Shown piece after piece: positions 1-7,910 of a DNA stretch of 11,109 nt (positions within the stretch are counted from its first letter, which is position 1; each line of letters opens with the position of its first letter). The notes beneath the pieces are model-generated. The model made no database searches. It was not told the DNA's origin and saw only the letters and a list, made by a program, of their open reading frames with translations. Source of the stretch: Verrucomicrobiota bacterium (GTDB lineage: Bacteria > Verrucomicrobiota > Verrucomicrobiia > Opitutales > Opitutaceae); the NCBI GenBank assembly GCA_003694825.1, contig RFJS01000367.1, positions 1-11,109 on the forward strand. The letters are read 5' to 3'. The position numbers and the translations under genes are program-made.

Positions 1-212
1 GCCGCGGCGATCACCGCGAGTTCGGTTTCCGCACGGGAGCGCCGGCCCCGCTCGGTCACGCTCTGCGTCAGACCGATCGCGATCGTCATGAGGATCCCCA
101 CGAGCAGCAGAACCAGCGACAGTTCGATCAGCGTAAACGCCGCCCGGTTCGCACCCGACGCCAGAATACGGCTGGTTGCTCCGGTTTTCCCGAGCGATAC
201 AGGGTTGGACAT
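1..212 (-). CDS. Type IV pilin-like / pseudopilin protein, N-terminal part (runs off the window)
   Basis: Reading the minus strand from the ATG at 212 gives 70 codons with no stop before the window edge, so this is the N-terminus of a longer protein. Residues 1-25 form a basic prepilin leader. The class III signal follows as AAFTLIELSLVLLLVGILM (residues 24-42), with Phe26 as mature residue 1 and Glu30 as the conserved Glu+5, then a hydrophobic helix to about residue 46. Proteins of this type are trimmed and N-methylated by prepilin peptidase and assemble into type IV pili or type II secretion pseudopili in the inner membrane. The residue before the cleavage site is Ala rather than the usual Gly. 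A GTG four codons upstream is an alternative start. The C-terminal globular domain is missing, so pilin, pseudopilin or general secretion protein cannot be told apart. It is divergent from the gene at 487. Confidence 0.85.
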   Translation of the reverse strand, partial: MSNPVSLGKTGATSRILASGANRAAFTLIELSLVLLLVGILMTIAIGLTQSVTERGRRSRAETELAVIAA

Positions 213-444
213 CGCGTGGTTCACAGGCAGCAGCAATCCCGCGGACAGTGGCGCATCGTCTGACACGGATCAACCATCTGTTGCAAACGGAGGCATAGAC
301 CAGCCGTTTCCCTTTTCCGAAAACCCATGCCGCCCGGCACGATCGTCCACCGGCAGGCGACATCGCCGCCGAAACGTGTGCGGGGGGCAGGTTTTTCCCG
401 CGCCGCGCCTTCAGCCGGGCTCCAACCACGAGTCGCCAACGAAA

Positions 445-473
445 GGCGGTTGCCGTCGGTTTTCGCAATCGCC
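445..473 (+). promoter_or_regulatory. Hairpin just before the start codon of the 487 gene
   Basis: Bases 445-453 (GGCGGTTGC) can pair with 465-473 (GCAATCGCC), giving nine pairs with one G-U and an 11-base loop. The 3' arm ends 13 bases before the ATG at 487 and so lies in the expected ribosome-binding zone. No Shine-Dalgarno sequence is visible there. The rest of the 274-base divergent spacer (213-486) shows no clear promoter and no convincing gene. The structure may influence translation or may be chance in GC-rich DNA. Confidence 0.3.
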
Positions 474-486
474 AATCTCCGATGTC

Positions 487-993
487 ATGGACCTTGGGCA
501 GTTGATGCACGCCTATCGCAATCTCTCCACCGCCGACAAAGAGCGTTTCGCGGTTCTCGTGCGTGCCCATCAGGTCTTTACCTCGCCGATGCTCGTGCGC
601 GAGCTGGCCAGACGCCACATGGAGATCGACTCCGGCATGAACCCCAGGCGCGGCGAGGTCCAGGAGGCGCTCACGCCCTGGCAACTTCCAGAGGACACCC
701 TCGACGCCTTGCGTCGTTTCGCCCGCTTCTGCTCGGGCTCTCTCGAGGAACTCACGCTCCTTGCCCGGCAGAATCCTCACGATGCCGAGCGGCTGCTGAT
801 CACCATCGCGACATTCGCAAAGACGATGGCGGAAGGCGGGGCTCCCGTCACTGACGCCGACACGCTTGAGACGACCGATGAAATGGGCCGCACTAACACG
901 ATCGCAGTGATACAACGCGCCGTCTGCGTCTACTGGCTCGACGCCGCTCTGCGCCGCATCCGCTTCCTCGCTTTTCGGCGTGCCCTCGAATAG
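487..993 (+). CDS. Hypothetical helical protein, 168 residues
   Basis: I do not recognise this family. The frame is open from position 88, but the translation before 487 is Ser/Arg/Pro-rich and does not look like protein. From the ATG at 487 it becomes balanced (MDLGQLMHAYRNLSTADKER at the start). No signal peptide or obvious membrane segment is seen. The sequence is rich in Leu, Ala, Arg and Glu and looks almost wholly alpha-helical, with an acidic stretch near residues 120-135 and a very basic C-terminus. A hydrophobic stretch near residues 140-160 contains a Trp but is broken by Arg residues, so it is more likely an amphipathic helix than a membrane helix. No catalytic motif stands out. 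No Shine-Dalgarno is visible; a second in-frame ATG lies at 505. It is convergent with acs and probably a single-gene unit. Confidence 0.6.
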   Translation: MDLGQLMHAYRNLSTADKERFAVLVRAHQVFTSPMLVRELARRHMEIDSGMNPRRGEVQEALTPWQLPEDTLDALRRFARFCSGSLEELTLLARQNPHDAERLLITIATFAKTMAEGGAPVTDADTLETTDEMGRTNTIAVIQRAVCVYWLDAALRRIRFLAFRRALE

Positions 994-1057
994 CCGGCAG
1001 GAAGCACCCGACCGGCCGCCGGGCGCCCCTGCCCCGAAAACACACCGGCCGCTCCGT

Positions 1058-1089
1058 CGATGCCCTCGGGGCGAACCTCGCGGGCATCG
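1058..1089. terminator. Candidate bidirectional terminator hairpin between the 487 gene and acs
   Basis: CGATGCCC (1058-1065) pairs perfectly with GGGCATCG (1082-1089). A second small stem, GCGA/TCGC, nests on the 3' side of the loop. It lies 9 bases beyond the acs stop codon and 64 bases beyond the stop of the convergent gene. On the minus strand a short T run follows about 13 bases later, too far for a textbook intrinsic terminator. It may act as a 3'-end stabiliser or a weak terminator. Confidence 0.4.
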
Positions 1090-1098
1090 CGGCGTGGC

Positions 1099-3048
1099 TC
1101 AATCCGCCTTCTGCAACGACGCCAGCACGCTGAAATCCTCGAGTGTGGTCGTATCGCCCTTCACCTCGCCTCCGGCGGCGATCTCCTTGAGCAAACGTCG
1201 CATGATTTTGCCCGATCGCGTCTTGGGCAGAGCCGCGGCGAAGCGAATCACGTCCGGCCTGGCGATCGCTCCGATCTCGCGCGCCACGTGCTTGCGCAGC
1301 GTCTCCTTGAGCTTCTCGGACGCCTTCACGCCGTCCTTGAGGGTCACAAAGACCACGAGCGACTGCCCCTTGATCTCATCGGGCCTGCCGATTGCCGCGG
1401 CCTCGACCACACTCGGATGGCTCACCAGCGCGCTCTCGACCTCCGCGGTCCCGATCCGATGTCCTGATATATTCAATACATCGTCGATCCGGCCGACGAT
1501 CCAGAAATAGCCGTCCTCATCCTGGCGGCACCCATCACCCGTGAAATAGATCCCCGGGTAGTCCGACCAGTATTGACGCTTGAAACGGTCATCATCCCCC
1601 CAGAGCGTGCGCAGCATCGAGGGCCACGGCTGAGTGATAACCAACTTGCCTCCCGTGTTTCGCGGCACCTCGCGGCCTGTTTCGTCCACCACCTTCGGGA
1701 CGACGCCGAAAAACGGCAGCGTCGCCGACCCCGGCTTCTGCGGAATCGCGCCGGGCAGCGGCGTGATCATGATCGCGCCGGTTTCCGTCTGCCACCAGGT
1801 ATCGACAATCGGACAACGCCCGCCGCCGATCACCTTGTAATACCACATCCACGCTTCGGGATTGATCGGCTCGCCGACGGTCCCGAGCAAGCGCAGGGAC
1901 GAAAGGTCGTGCCGCTTCGGGTGCTCGTCGCCCCACCGCATGAACGCCCGGATCGCAGTCGGCGCGGTATAAAAAACAGTCACGCGGTGCCGGTCGATAA
2001 TCGACCAGAAACGATCGGGCCCGGGATGGTTCGGCGCGCCTTCATACATCAGCGTCGTCGCTCCATTGGACAAAATGCCATAGACGACGTAACTGTGGCC
2101 GGTGATCCAGCCGACATCGGCGGTGCACCAATACGTATCCGTCTCCTTCAGATCGAAAACATACTTCGAGGTGATCGTGGTGCCGAGCAGATAGCCGCCG
2201 CTCGTATGCAACACGCCCTTCGGTTTTCCGGTGCTTCCGCTGGTATAGAGAATAAACAGCGGGTTTTCCGCATCGAATGCCTTCGCCCGGTGCACGTGCG
2301 CCGCCGCCGGCACCACATCGTGCCACCAGATATCCCGATCCTTCTTCATCCGCACCCGACTGCCGGTGCGCCGCAGGACAAGCACTTTCTCGACCGAAGG
2401 CGTTCCCTCGAGCGCCCGATCCACGTTCTCCTTCAGCGGCACCACTTTGCCGCGCCGCCATCCGCCGTCCGCCGTGATGACGAGCCGCGCCTCGCAATCG
2501 TTCACGCGATCCTTGATCGCTTCTGAACTGAAGCCGCCGAAAATCACTGTGTGCACCGCGCCGATACGGGCACATGCGAGCATGGCAATGGCCGCCTCCG
2601 GCACCATGGGCATGTAGATGGCGACGCGATCGCCCTTCCCGAGACCGAATCCTTCCAGCACATTCGCCAGGCGGCACACCTCATGATAAAGCTGCTTGTA
2701 GGTCAGCGTGCGCTCATCGCCACCTTCGCCCTCGAAAATGATCGCCGCCTTATTCTCCCGCGCCGTGCCGAGATGGCGATCGAGACAATTTTCAGCCACA
2801 TTGAGCCGGCCGCCCACGAACCACTTCGCGTGTGGCGCCTTCCACTGCAGAACCTTCCGCCACTTCTTTCGCCACAGAAGCAACTCTTCAGCCTGCTTTG
2901 CCCAGAATTCCTCTGGATTATTGACAGATTGGCGATAGAGCCTACGGTATTTCGCCAAACTTCCGATATGGGCCTGAGCCTGGAATTCGTCCGGGGGGTT
3001 GAACTTGCGATTTTCGCGGGTAACAGAGGTAATATTCTCGCTCGACAC
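1099..3048 (-). CDS. acs: Acetyl-CoA synthetase (AMP-forming)
   Basis: Cytoplasmic enzyme that converts acetate, ATP and CoA to acetyl-CoA, AMP and pyrophosphate through acetyl-AMP. The protein is collinear with E. coli Acs over its length. Seen motifs include NCLDRHL near residue 90, [22 protein letters not shown], the ATP-binding A3 loop [13 protein letters not shown] (268-280), [10 protein letters not shown], the hinge/A8 region VDDVLN-like with SGHRIGTAE, and [11 protein letters not shown] with the catalytic and regulatory lysine at about 614 (E. coli Lys609). No ATG lies near the N-terminus. I chose GTG at 3048 (VSSENITSV...), which gives 649 residues against 652 in E. coli. GTG at 3153 would add 35 residues that look unlike Acs, though a weak purine stretch precedes it. 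The conserved lysine suggests control by Pat/CobB-type acetylation, as known for the family. It is divergent from rho. Confidence 0.96.
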   Translation of the reverse strand: MSSENITSVTRENRKFNPPDEFQAQAHIGSLAKYRRLYRQSVNNPEEFWAKQAEELLLWRKKWRKVLQWKAPHAKWFVGGRLNVAENCLDRHLGTARENKAAIIFEGEGGDERTLTYKQLYHEVCRLANVLEGFGLGKGDRVAIYMPMVPEAAIAMLACARIGAVHTVIFGGFSSEAIKDRVNDCEARLVITADGGWRRGKVVPLKENVDRALEGTPSVEKVLVLRRTGSRVRMKKDRDIWWHDVVPAAAHVHRAKAFDAENPLFILYTSGSTGKPKGVLHTSGGYLLGTTITSKYVFDLKETDTYWCTADVGWITGHSYVVYGILSNGATTLMYEGAPNHPGPDRFWSIIDRHRVTVFYTAPTAIRAFMRWGDEHPKRHDLSSLRLLGTVGEPINPEAWMWYYKVIGGGRCPIVDTWWQTETGAIMITPLPGAIPQKPGSATLPFFGVVPKVVDETGREVPRNTGGKLVITQPWPSMLRTLWGDDDRFKRQYWSDYPGIYFTGDGCRQDEDGYFWIVGRIDDVLNISGHRIGTAEVESALVSHPSVVEAAAIGRPDEIKGQSLVVFVTLKDGVKASEKLKETLRKHVAREIGAIARPDVIRFAAALPKTRSGKIMRRLLKEIAAGGEVKGDTTTLEDFSVLASLQKAD

Positions 3049-3277
3049 GGTTGGATCAGTCTGAAAGACGGTTGTCGTGTTGGGGTGAAAAACGGGACGT
3101 CTTTTTGGGCGAAATTCCGACTCGGTCAATCCCGGAAGTCCCGTCCGTAACACGGAACGTCCGCCGCCCGTGGGGTGCGCGTGACCCTCTATTGAACGGA
3201 CGCCCCGCCGGCAGCGATCCTCCCTGACCGCTGCTCAAATCCATTCGCGGGCCCACCCGCATCGATTTACCTGCAAC
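3049..3277. promoter_or_regulatory. Divergent acs-rho intergenic region
   Basis: These 229 bases must hold the promoters of both acs (minus) and rho (plus), but I cannot point to a convincing -35/-10 pair for either. An inverted repeat pairs ACGGGAC (3092-3098) with GTCCCGT (3138-3144). Inside it, TTCCG pairs with CGGAA (3133-3137), directly abutting the outer 3' arm, which would make a bulged stem. If acs instead starts at GTG 3153, the left half would be coding. The rho leader shows no Shine-Dalgarno. Confidence 0.4.
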
Positions 3278-4411
3278 ATGGAAGACACCACAGCAAACCA
3301 ACCCGAGACCATCCAGGTCGAGGGAATCCTCGAGATCACAAACAACAAGACCGGCACGCTGATCGATCCGGTTCGCGGCGGCAAGGGTCGCCCCACCGAC
3401 CCCTTCGTCCCGCGGGAGCTGATCCGGCGCTTCAAACTCAAGCCCGGCAGCCACATCGTCGCCACCGCGAATCCCGACAAGCGCTTTCCGAATCCGAAAG
3501 TTCGCTACATCGAATCGGTCGACGGGATGGCGGTCGATGAGCGCCGCAAGGTCCTCGATTTCACGCAGCTCACGACGATCACCCCGAACGAACAGATCAT
3601 TCTCGAGTCGAAGCGCGAGCAGCGCATGACCACCCGGATGATGGATCTGTTCTGCCCCATCGGCAAGGGGCAGCGCGGTCTCATCGTCGCGCCGCCTCGC
3701 ACGGGCAAGACCACGCTGCTGCGCGACATCGCCCTCGGGGTCATTGAAAACCACCCCGAGTGCCACGTGATGATGCTCCTCATCGACGAGCGCCCGGAAG
3801 AGGTCACCGACATGCGCCGCAACGTCCCGGCCGAAGTCTGGGCCTCCTCCAATGACGAGGAAATCAAGAACCACGTGCGCGTCGCCGACCTTTGCATCGA
3901 GCGCGTCAAGCGCCTCGTCGAAGCCGGCAAAGACGTCGTCGTTCTCCTCGACTCCATCACCCGGCTCGCCCGTGCGCACAACAACCTGCGCAGCAGCGGG
4001 CGCACCGGCAGCGGCGGCCTCGACGTCCGCGCCCTCGAAAAGCCCCGCCAGCTCTTCGCCGCCGCGCGCAACACCGAGGAGGCCGGCAGCCTCACCATCA
4101 TCGCCTCGGCCCTGATCGAAACCGGAAGCCGCGCCGACGAAATCATTTTCCAGGAGTTCAAGGGCACCGGCAACATGGAGATGGTCCTCGACCGCAAGAT
4201 CGCGGACATGCGCATCTGGCCGGCCATGAACATTGCCGCCTCCGGCACCCGCCGCGAAGAACTGCTCATCGACGCCGACAAGCTCGAGGCCATCCACTTC
4301 TTCCGCCGCGCCCTCGTGTCGCTCAAGGTCGAGGAAGCCGCCGAGACCGCGGTCACCCGCCTGAGCAAGACAAAGACCAACGAGGAATTCCTCAAACTCA
4401 TCTCCCGGTAA
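3278..4411 (+). CDS. rho: Transcription termination factor Rho, short form
   Basis: Hexameric RNA-dependent ATPase/translocase that ends transcription. The ATPase core is clear: Walker A APPRTGKT (138-145), the catalytic-Glu stretch LLIDERPEEVTDM, Walker B VVVLLDSITRLAR with Asp225, the R-loop segment EFKGTGNMEM, and the arginine finger in SGTRREELL (Arg325). At 377 residues it is shorter than E. coli Rho (419) and lacks the N-terminal helical subdomain; the OSB-like RNA-binding domain begins almost at once (VEGILEI, 14-20). In that domain the E. coli motif DGFGFLR is replaced by NKTGTLI, so the positions of Phe62 and Phe64 are Thr25 and Thr27. The core is otherwise complete, so the gene is probably functional. 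ATG at 3278 starts directly before the conserved part, with no visible Shine-Dalgarno and no in-frame extension that looks coding. Such a form may be normal for its lineage. Confidence 0.96.
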   Translation: MEDTTANQPETIQVEGILEITNNKTGTLIDPVRGGKGRPTDPFVPRELIRRFKLKPGSHIVATANPDKRFPNPKVRYIESVDGMAVDERRKVLDFTQLTTITPNEQIILESKREQRMTTRMMDLFCPIGKGQRGLIVAPPRTGKTTLLRDIALGVIENHPECHVMMLLIDERPEEVTDMRRNVPAEVWASSNDEEIKNHVRVADLCIERVKRLVEAGKDVVVLLDSITRLARAHNNLRSSGRTGSGGLDVRALEKPRQLFAAARNTEEAGSLTIIASALIETGSRADEIIFQEFKGTGNMEMVLDRKIADMRIWPAMNIAASGTRREELLIDADKLEAIHFFRRALVSLKVEEAAETAVTRLSKTKTNEEFLKLISR

Positions 4412-4639
4412 GCCTGCGTGATCGTCCTCCCGGAAAAGCCCGATTCCGTTCGCCCAGCGCCGCGCCGCATCCGTCTCACTGGCCGCCTCACCGCCTCCGC
4501 GGCACCCTCTGAACGGGATTCACCTTTTCATGGGAACTTCACGCTTGATCCTCCGGCGGTAAACCGGGAAAACCACCACCTTTTTCCGCTGTCGGGATAG
4601 TCCGGCTTGGTTGTCCATCCCCTGCACAAACAGTCATTT
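4412..4639 (+). other. rho to 4640-gene intergenic spacer
   Basis: These 228 bases hold no convincing gene. A weak hairpin CGGAA/TTCCG (4431-4448) lies 19 bases after the rho stop. A second AT-rich one, GGAAAA (4567-4572) with TTTTCC (4582-4587), lies about 50 bases before the next ATG. No clear promoter is visible, though the gap suggests the next gene has its own. Confidence 0.3.
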
Positions 4640-6397
4640 ATGCAAAGTTTCTCAGCTCAATGCCTCGACATGGCGCGTTCGATGCTTGGCCACAACCTTT
4701 CGGCCATCAACCCTGACGGATCGATCACGCCGGTTGAGGGTGAGGAGCCCCGTTCCGACGAACCAGGACACGCCGCGCTCGCCATCGGCGAATTCTATCG
4801 CGCCACCGGTGAGACCACACTCGACGGAGTCGACCTCGTCGACCTCGCCGCGCGCTGCATCACCGCCCAGGCCTTCAGCGAGCCCGCCGGCGAAAACGGC
4901 CTCGCCTACGCGGCCCTCGCCCTGCTCTCCTTTGGTCCCTCGAAGGAACGCAACGTCGTCTGGGAACGTCTCGTCGACGAGACCCGCCAGCGGCTCGACC
5001 GCCAGCTGCTGCATCGCAGCGACTACGACAACCACTGGCAGGCCTTCAACATCGCCAAGGCCGTCTGCCGCTACTCCCTCGGCCTTTCCAGAAAAGACGA
5101 AACCGGCCGCCTCATCGAGCGCTTCGTCAGCCGCATCAAGGAGACCAGCTCCGCCGGATTTTTCGACGACTGCGACAGCAAGGGCATCGGCGGCAATTTC
5201 GACATCTACGGGCCGATGAGCTTCGTCTTCATCCGGCAGGCTCTCCAGCTCCATGCCAACGCCGGCCTGCGTGAGCGCAAGCTCCCCACGCTGCGGACTT
5301 TCGCCGAGAAATACATCAAGCTGCTGCCCGACCTCGTGCGTCACGACGGTCTCGGCTGGGGCTATGGCCGCTCTGCCGGCGCCTATGGCCAGATGCACTG
5401 CATCTCGCTTCTGCTGCAGAGCTTCCGCGACAACTGGATCGCTCCCGAGCAGCAGGAACGCTATTTCGACATCCTCCGGCGGCTCTTCTACTTCTTCTAC
5501 GTCACCTACCTGGACCAGGAGCACGGCTACCTCGTGATTCGCGACGCCGAGCGGGCCACCGTGCCTCAGCACACTACCCGCATGGCGAATTTCGACGGCG
5601 CCCGCTACCTCTGCCAGTGGTCGCGTCTCGCCAGGCAGATCGACGCCCCGGAAAACCCGAAGCCGCAGCCGGCCCGCACCGCCGGTCGTTACGTCATCTT
5701 CGACAAATCCAACCGCAAAGAGCAGGGCCTCTTCCTCTACCGCGACGCCGAAAGCGGACTGCACATCCAGCTCCCGCTCGTCGGCATGCATGGCCACGCC
5801 ACCGCAGACGGTCTGCCCTTCCCGCATTGCCCGGGCATCTTCGACTGGCCGAGCAATGTCTACCTGCCGATCCTCCTGCCGGAGCTTCAGGTTGGCGAAC
5901 ATCGCTTCATCCCCGCCTTCTACGGCAAGCGCTGCAGCGCGGGACTGGGAGTCCGCAACTCCTTCTTCTTCCGTTACGAACAGCCCGAGTGGATCAATAC
6001 CAACGAGGAGATTGTTCCCGGTCTGGGCACCTGCAAGGTCAGCTGGACATTCTCCGGCAACAAGGTCACCAGCGACTTCATCTACACCGTCAAGAGCCAA
6101 GTGCAGCTCGACCAGTTCCGCTACGTCCTCGCCATCGGGTCGCCACACTCCCAATACCACACCGACAGCTCGCCCATGCTCGGCGAGGCCGGTCTGCGTT
6201 GTGCCGTCGTCAAGGATGACTTCCAGGGCATCTGGACCGAAACCGAGGTCGTGACCAACGATCCGGCCTATCGCTCCAACTACGGCAACATCCACTACCT
6301 GCAGACGCTCATCCGGGATCATCCGCTGATCATGCGTCCGGGAAACACCTACCGCCTCACCGTCACCTTCGAGCCCGACATCTCGATCGTCGGCTGA
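4640..6397 (+). CDS. Protein of unknown function, probable helical toroid plus C-terminal beta domain
   Basis: I do not recognise a named family. The protein has 585 residues, no signal peptide and no membrane segment, so it is probably cytoplasmic. Residues 1-340 look alpha-helical with repeated helix pairs, as in alpha/alpha toroids. Conserved-looking clusters are DYDNHWQAFNIAK, GGNFDIYGPMSF, HDGLGWGYGRSAGAYGQM (about 235-252) and FDGARYLCQW (about 318-327). Residues 345-585 look beta-rich (VIFDKSNRKEQGLFLYRD, HGHATADGLPFPHCPG, and a C-terminus TYRLTVTFEPD). This two-part architecture is typical of polysaccharide lyases and some glycosidases, and the DG...YGRS motif faintly recalls DUF2264-type proteins. 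A carbohydrate-active role is therefore possible but unproven. ATG at 4640 was chosen over an upstream TTG at 4607; neither has a Shine-Dalgarno. It lies 54 bases before hisF, which may mean cotranscription rather than shared function. Confidence 0.85.
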   Translation: MQSFSAQCLDMARSMLGHNLSAINPDGSITPVEGEEPRSDEPGHAALAIGEFYRATGETTLDGVDLVDLAARCITAQAFSEPAGENGLAYAALALLSFGPSKERNVVWERLVDETRQRLDRQLLHRSDYDNHWQAFNIAKAVCRYSLGLSRKDETGRLIERFVSRIKETSSAGFFDDCDSKGIGGNFDIYGPMSFVFIRQALQLHANAGLRERKLPTLRTFAEKYIKLLPDLVRHDGLGWGYGRSAGAYGQMHCISLLLQSFRDNWIAPEQQERYFDILRRLFYFFYVTYLDQEHGYLVIRDAERATVPQHTTRMANFDGARYLCQWSRLARQIDAPENPKPQPARTAGRYVIFDKSNRKEQGLFLYRDAESGLHIQLPLVGMHGHATADGLPFPHCPGIFDWPSNVYLPILLPELQVGEHRFIPAFYGKRCSAGLGVRNSFFFRYEQPEWINTNEEIVPGLGTCKVSWTFSGNKVTSDFIYTVKSQVQLDQFRYVLAIGSPHSQYHTDSSPMLGEAGLRCAVVKDDFQGIWTETEVVTNDPAYRSNYGNIHYLQTLIRDHPLIMRPGNTYRLTVTFEPDISIVG

Positions 6398-6398
6398 T

Positions 6399-6415
6399 CC
6401 GGGCAACGCGCCCGG
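6399..6415 (+). terminator. Compact GC hairpin directly after the 4640-gene stop
   Basis: CCGGGC (6399-6404) pairs with GCCCGG (6410-6415) around a 5-base loop, starting one base after the stop codon. No T run follows, so it is not a standard intrinsic terminator. It could stabilise the 3' end or partly separate the gene from hisF. Confidence 0.3.
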
Positions 6416-6451
6416 AAACGTTCCTCCATCACACGGCCAGCGACACCAGCG

Positions 6452-7216
6452 ATGCTCGCCCGGCGGATCATTCCGTGCCTCGACGTCACCGGCGGACGCG
6501 TCGTCAAGGGCGTCAACTTTGTCGACCTCGTCGATGCCGGCGATCCGGTCGAGTGTGCCCGTGCCTACGACCAGCAGGGTGCCGATGAGCTCGTCTTCCT
6601 CGACATCACCGCATCCTCGGACGGGCGTGACATCATGCACCACGTCGTCGAAGCCACCGCCTCCCAGTGCTTCATGCCGCTCACTGTCGGAGGCGGACTG
6701 CGCAGCGTCGACGACATCCGCCGCATGCTCCATTCCGGCGCAGACAAGGTCAGCCTCAACTCCGCCGCCATCGCCCATCCCGATCTCATCCGCGACGCCG
6801 CCCGGGTCTTCGGCAACCAGTGCATCGTCCTCGCCATCGACGCGCGCCGCGTGCCCGGTGAAGAGCGCTGGGAAGTCTATTCGCACGGCGGCCGCAAACC
6901 CACCGGCCTCGATGACATCGAGTGGGCGCGGCGCGGCGTCTCGCTCGGCGCCGGCGAAATCCTCCTCACCAGCATGGACTGCGACGGCACCAAAGCCGGC
7001 TACGACATCGAACTGACCCGGCGCGTCAGCGAGGCCGTCGAAGTCCCTGTCATCGCCTCAGGCGGTGCCGGCACGCTCGACCACCTCGTCGAAGTCCTCG
7101 AAAAAGGCGGGGCCAGCGCCGTGCTCGCCGCCTCGATCTTTCATTTCGGCACGTTCACGGTCCCACAGGCGAAAAAACATCTCGCCGAACACGGGATCCC
7201 GGTCCGGCTCACCTGA
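6452..7216 (+). CDS. hisF: Imidazole glycerol phosphate synthase, cyclase subunit HisF
   Basis: Cyclase half of IGP synthase. It takes ammonia from the HisH glutaminase and converts PRFAR to imidazole glycerol phosphate plus AICAR, linking histidine and purine synthesis in the cytoplasm. The 254 residues form a complete (beta/alpha)8 barrel of normal length (E. coli 258). The start [19 protein letters not shown] contains catalytic Asp11. Asp130 lies in VLAIDARR. Phosphate-binding loops are VGGGLRS (79-85), GADKVSLNS (96-104), DGTKAGYD and ASGGAGT. No HisH or HisA is encoded in this window, so the his genes are not all clustered here. The ATG at 6452 directly precedes the conserved N-terminus and has no Shine-Dalgarno. 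It lies 54 bases after the upstream gene on the same strand and faces a convergent gene downstream. Confidence 0.97.
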   Translation: MLARRIIPCLDVTGGRVVKGVNFVDLVDAGDPVECARAYDQQGADELVFLDITASSDGRDIMHHVVEATASQCFMPLTVGGGLRSVDDIRRMLHSGADKVSLNSAAIAHPDLIRDAARVFGNQCIVLAIDARRVPGEERWEVYSHGGRKPTGLDDIEWARRGVSLGAGEILLTSMDCDGTKAGYDIELTRRVSEAVEVPVIASGGAGTLDHLVEVLEKGGASAVLAASIFHFGTFTVPQAKKHLAEHGIPVRLT

Positions 7217-7224
7217 GCCGCCGT

Positions 7225-7263
7225 GCCGGCGTCCGACACGGCTGGACGTGTCCCGCCGCCGGC
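7225..7263. terminator. Extended hairpin between convergent hisF and the 7281 gene
   Basis: An outer stem GCCGGCG (7225-7231) / CGCCGGC (7257-7263) and an inner stem GACACG (7235-7240) / CGTGTC (7247-7252) are joined by a 3/4-base internal loop and capped by a 6-base loop. It starts 8 bases after the hisF stop and ends 17 bases before the stop of the minus-strand gene, the right place for a shared terminator. No T run follows on either side. Confidence 0.5.
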
Positions 7264-7280
7264 CCGCCGGAGCGCCTCCG

Positions 7281-7910
7281 TCAGCGGGCTGGAGCCGCCG
7301 GTTCGCGAGGTGAATCGGGCTCATCGGGTTCTTCGGCCTGCGCCGCGCCCTGCGTCTCCCCGGCCGCCTCCGGCGCGTCCGACGCCTCCCCGGCCGCACC
7401 TTGCCTCCCGCCACGCGGCTCTCCAAGCAAAACGCCGAGCTTCTCCCGCACACTCACAAAAAACGCTGCATCCATCTCCCCGGCCGGCACCTCGACCACG
7501 CGCTTCGACGATCGATGCTCGTAGAGAATCACATCCGCACCGGGCTTGCGGCCGCGGTTGCGCAACACCCGCTTGCGCTCGAGCATCAACGCCAGGAACT
7601 GCTTCAGCGCCGCATTCTCCTCGACCGGATCATCCGATTCCGCCGTCAAGGAGAGAAACAGCGACTCCGCCGTCAGCTTCAGCTCCTTTTCCGGGTTCTC
7701 CTGCGCCACCGGCGGCTTGTAGCGGCGCACCCACCGGCAAACGACATCGCCCAACGGCTCCGCCCGTCCATCCTCGGACTCCAGCCAGTCCAGCCGCACA
7801 TAATCGCCGGCGGCAACCCGCACCAGGTGGCTCACCACCCGGTCATCCTTTCGGAACTCGACCCCCGAGATGAAACACCGGCCGGACTGTGGCTGTAGAT
7901 GCAGATCCAT
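7281..7910 (-). CDS. Conserved hypothetical protein, PVC-type
   Basis: Function unknown. The 209-residue protein has three visible parts. The N-terminus has a treble-clef-like beginning, GRCFISGVEFRKDDRVVSHLV (Cys12), plus a second Cys at 58 in DVVCRWVRRY. The middle is helical, with an ALKQFLALMLERKRVLRNR motif followed by a beta-like VILYEHRSSKRVVEVP segment (about 100-145). The tail from about 165 is Ala/Glu/Pro-rich and disordered. From memory, short proteins with a Cys-xxx-Gly start and an 'LALMLxRKR' helix recur as hypotheticals in Verrucomicrobia and Planctomycetes. With only two cysteines in this part a complete four-Cys zinc site is not present. ATG at 7910 sits just before the conserved Cys. 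It is divergent from the metallophosphatase (62 bases) and convergent with hisF. No signal peptide. Confidence 0.8.
   Translation of the reverse strand: MDLHLQPQSGRCFISGVEFRKDDRVVSHLVRVAAGDYVRLDWLESEDGRAEPLGDVVCRWVRRYKPPVAQENPEKELKLTAESLFLSLTAESDDPVEENAALKQFLALMLERKRVLRNRGRKPGADVILYEHRSSKRVVEVPAGEMDAAFFVSVREKLGVLLGEPRGGRQGAAGEASDAPEAAGETQGAAQAEEPDEPDSPREPAAPAR

Noticed and set aside
88..486. N-terminal extension of the 487 gene to position 88
   Set aside because: The added 133 residues look non-protein-like and the first part is antisense to the clear prepilin N-terminus.
3056..4297. A 413-codon minus-strand frame opposite rho
   Set aside because: Same mirror effect. The plus strand encodes an unmistakable Rho over the same bases, and the antisense translation has no recognisable motif.
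4652..6886. A 744-codon open frame on the minus strand opposite the 4640 gene and hisF
   Set aside because: Its translation is Gly/Val/Asp/Glu-rich and repetitive, the usual mirror of GC-rich third codon positions, and it runs across two real genes including hisF.
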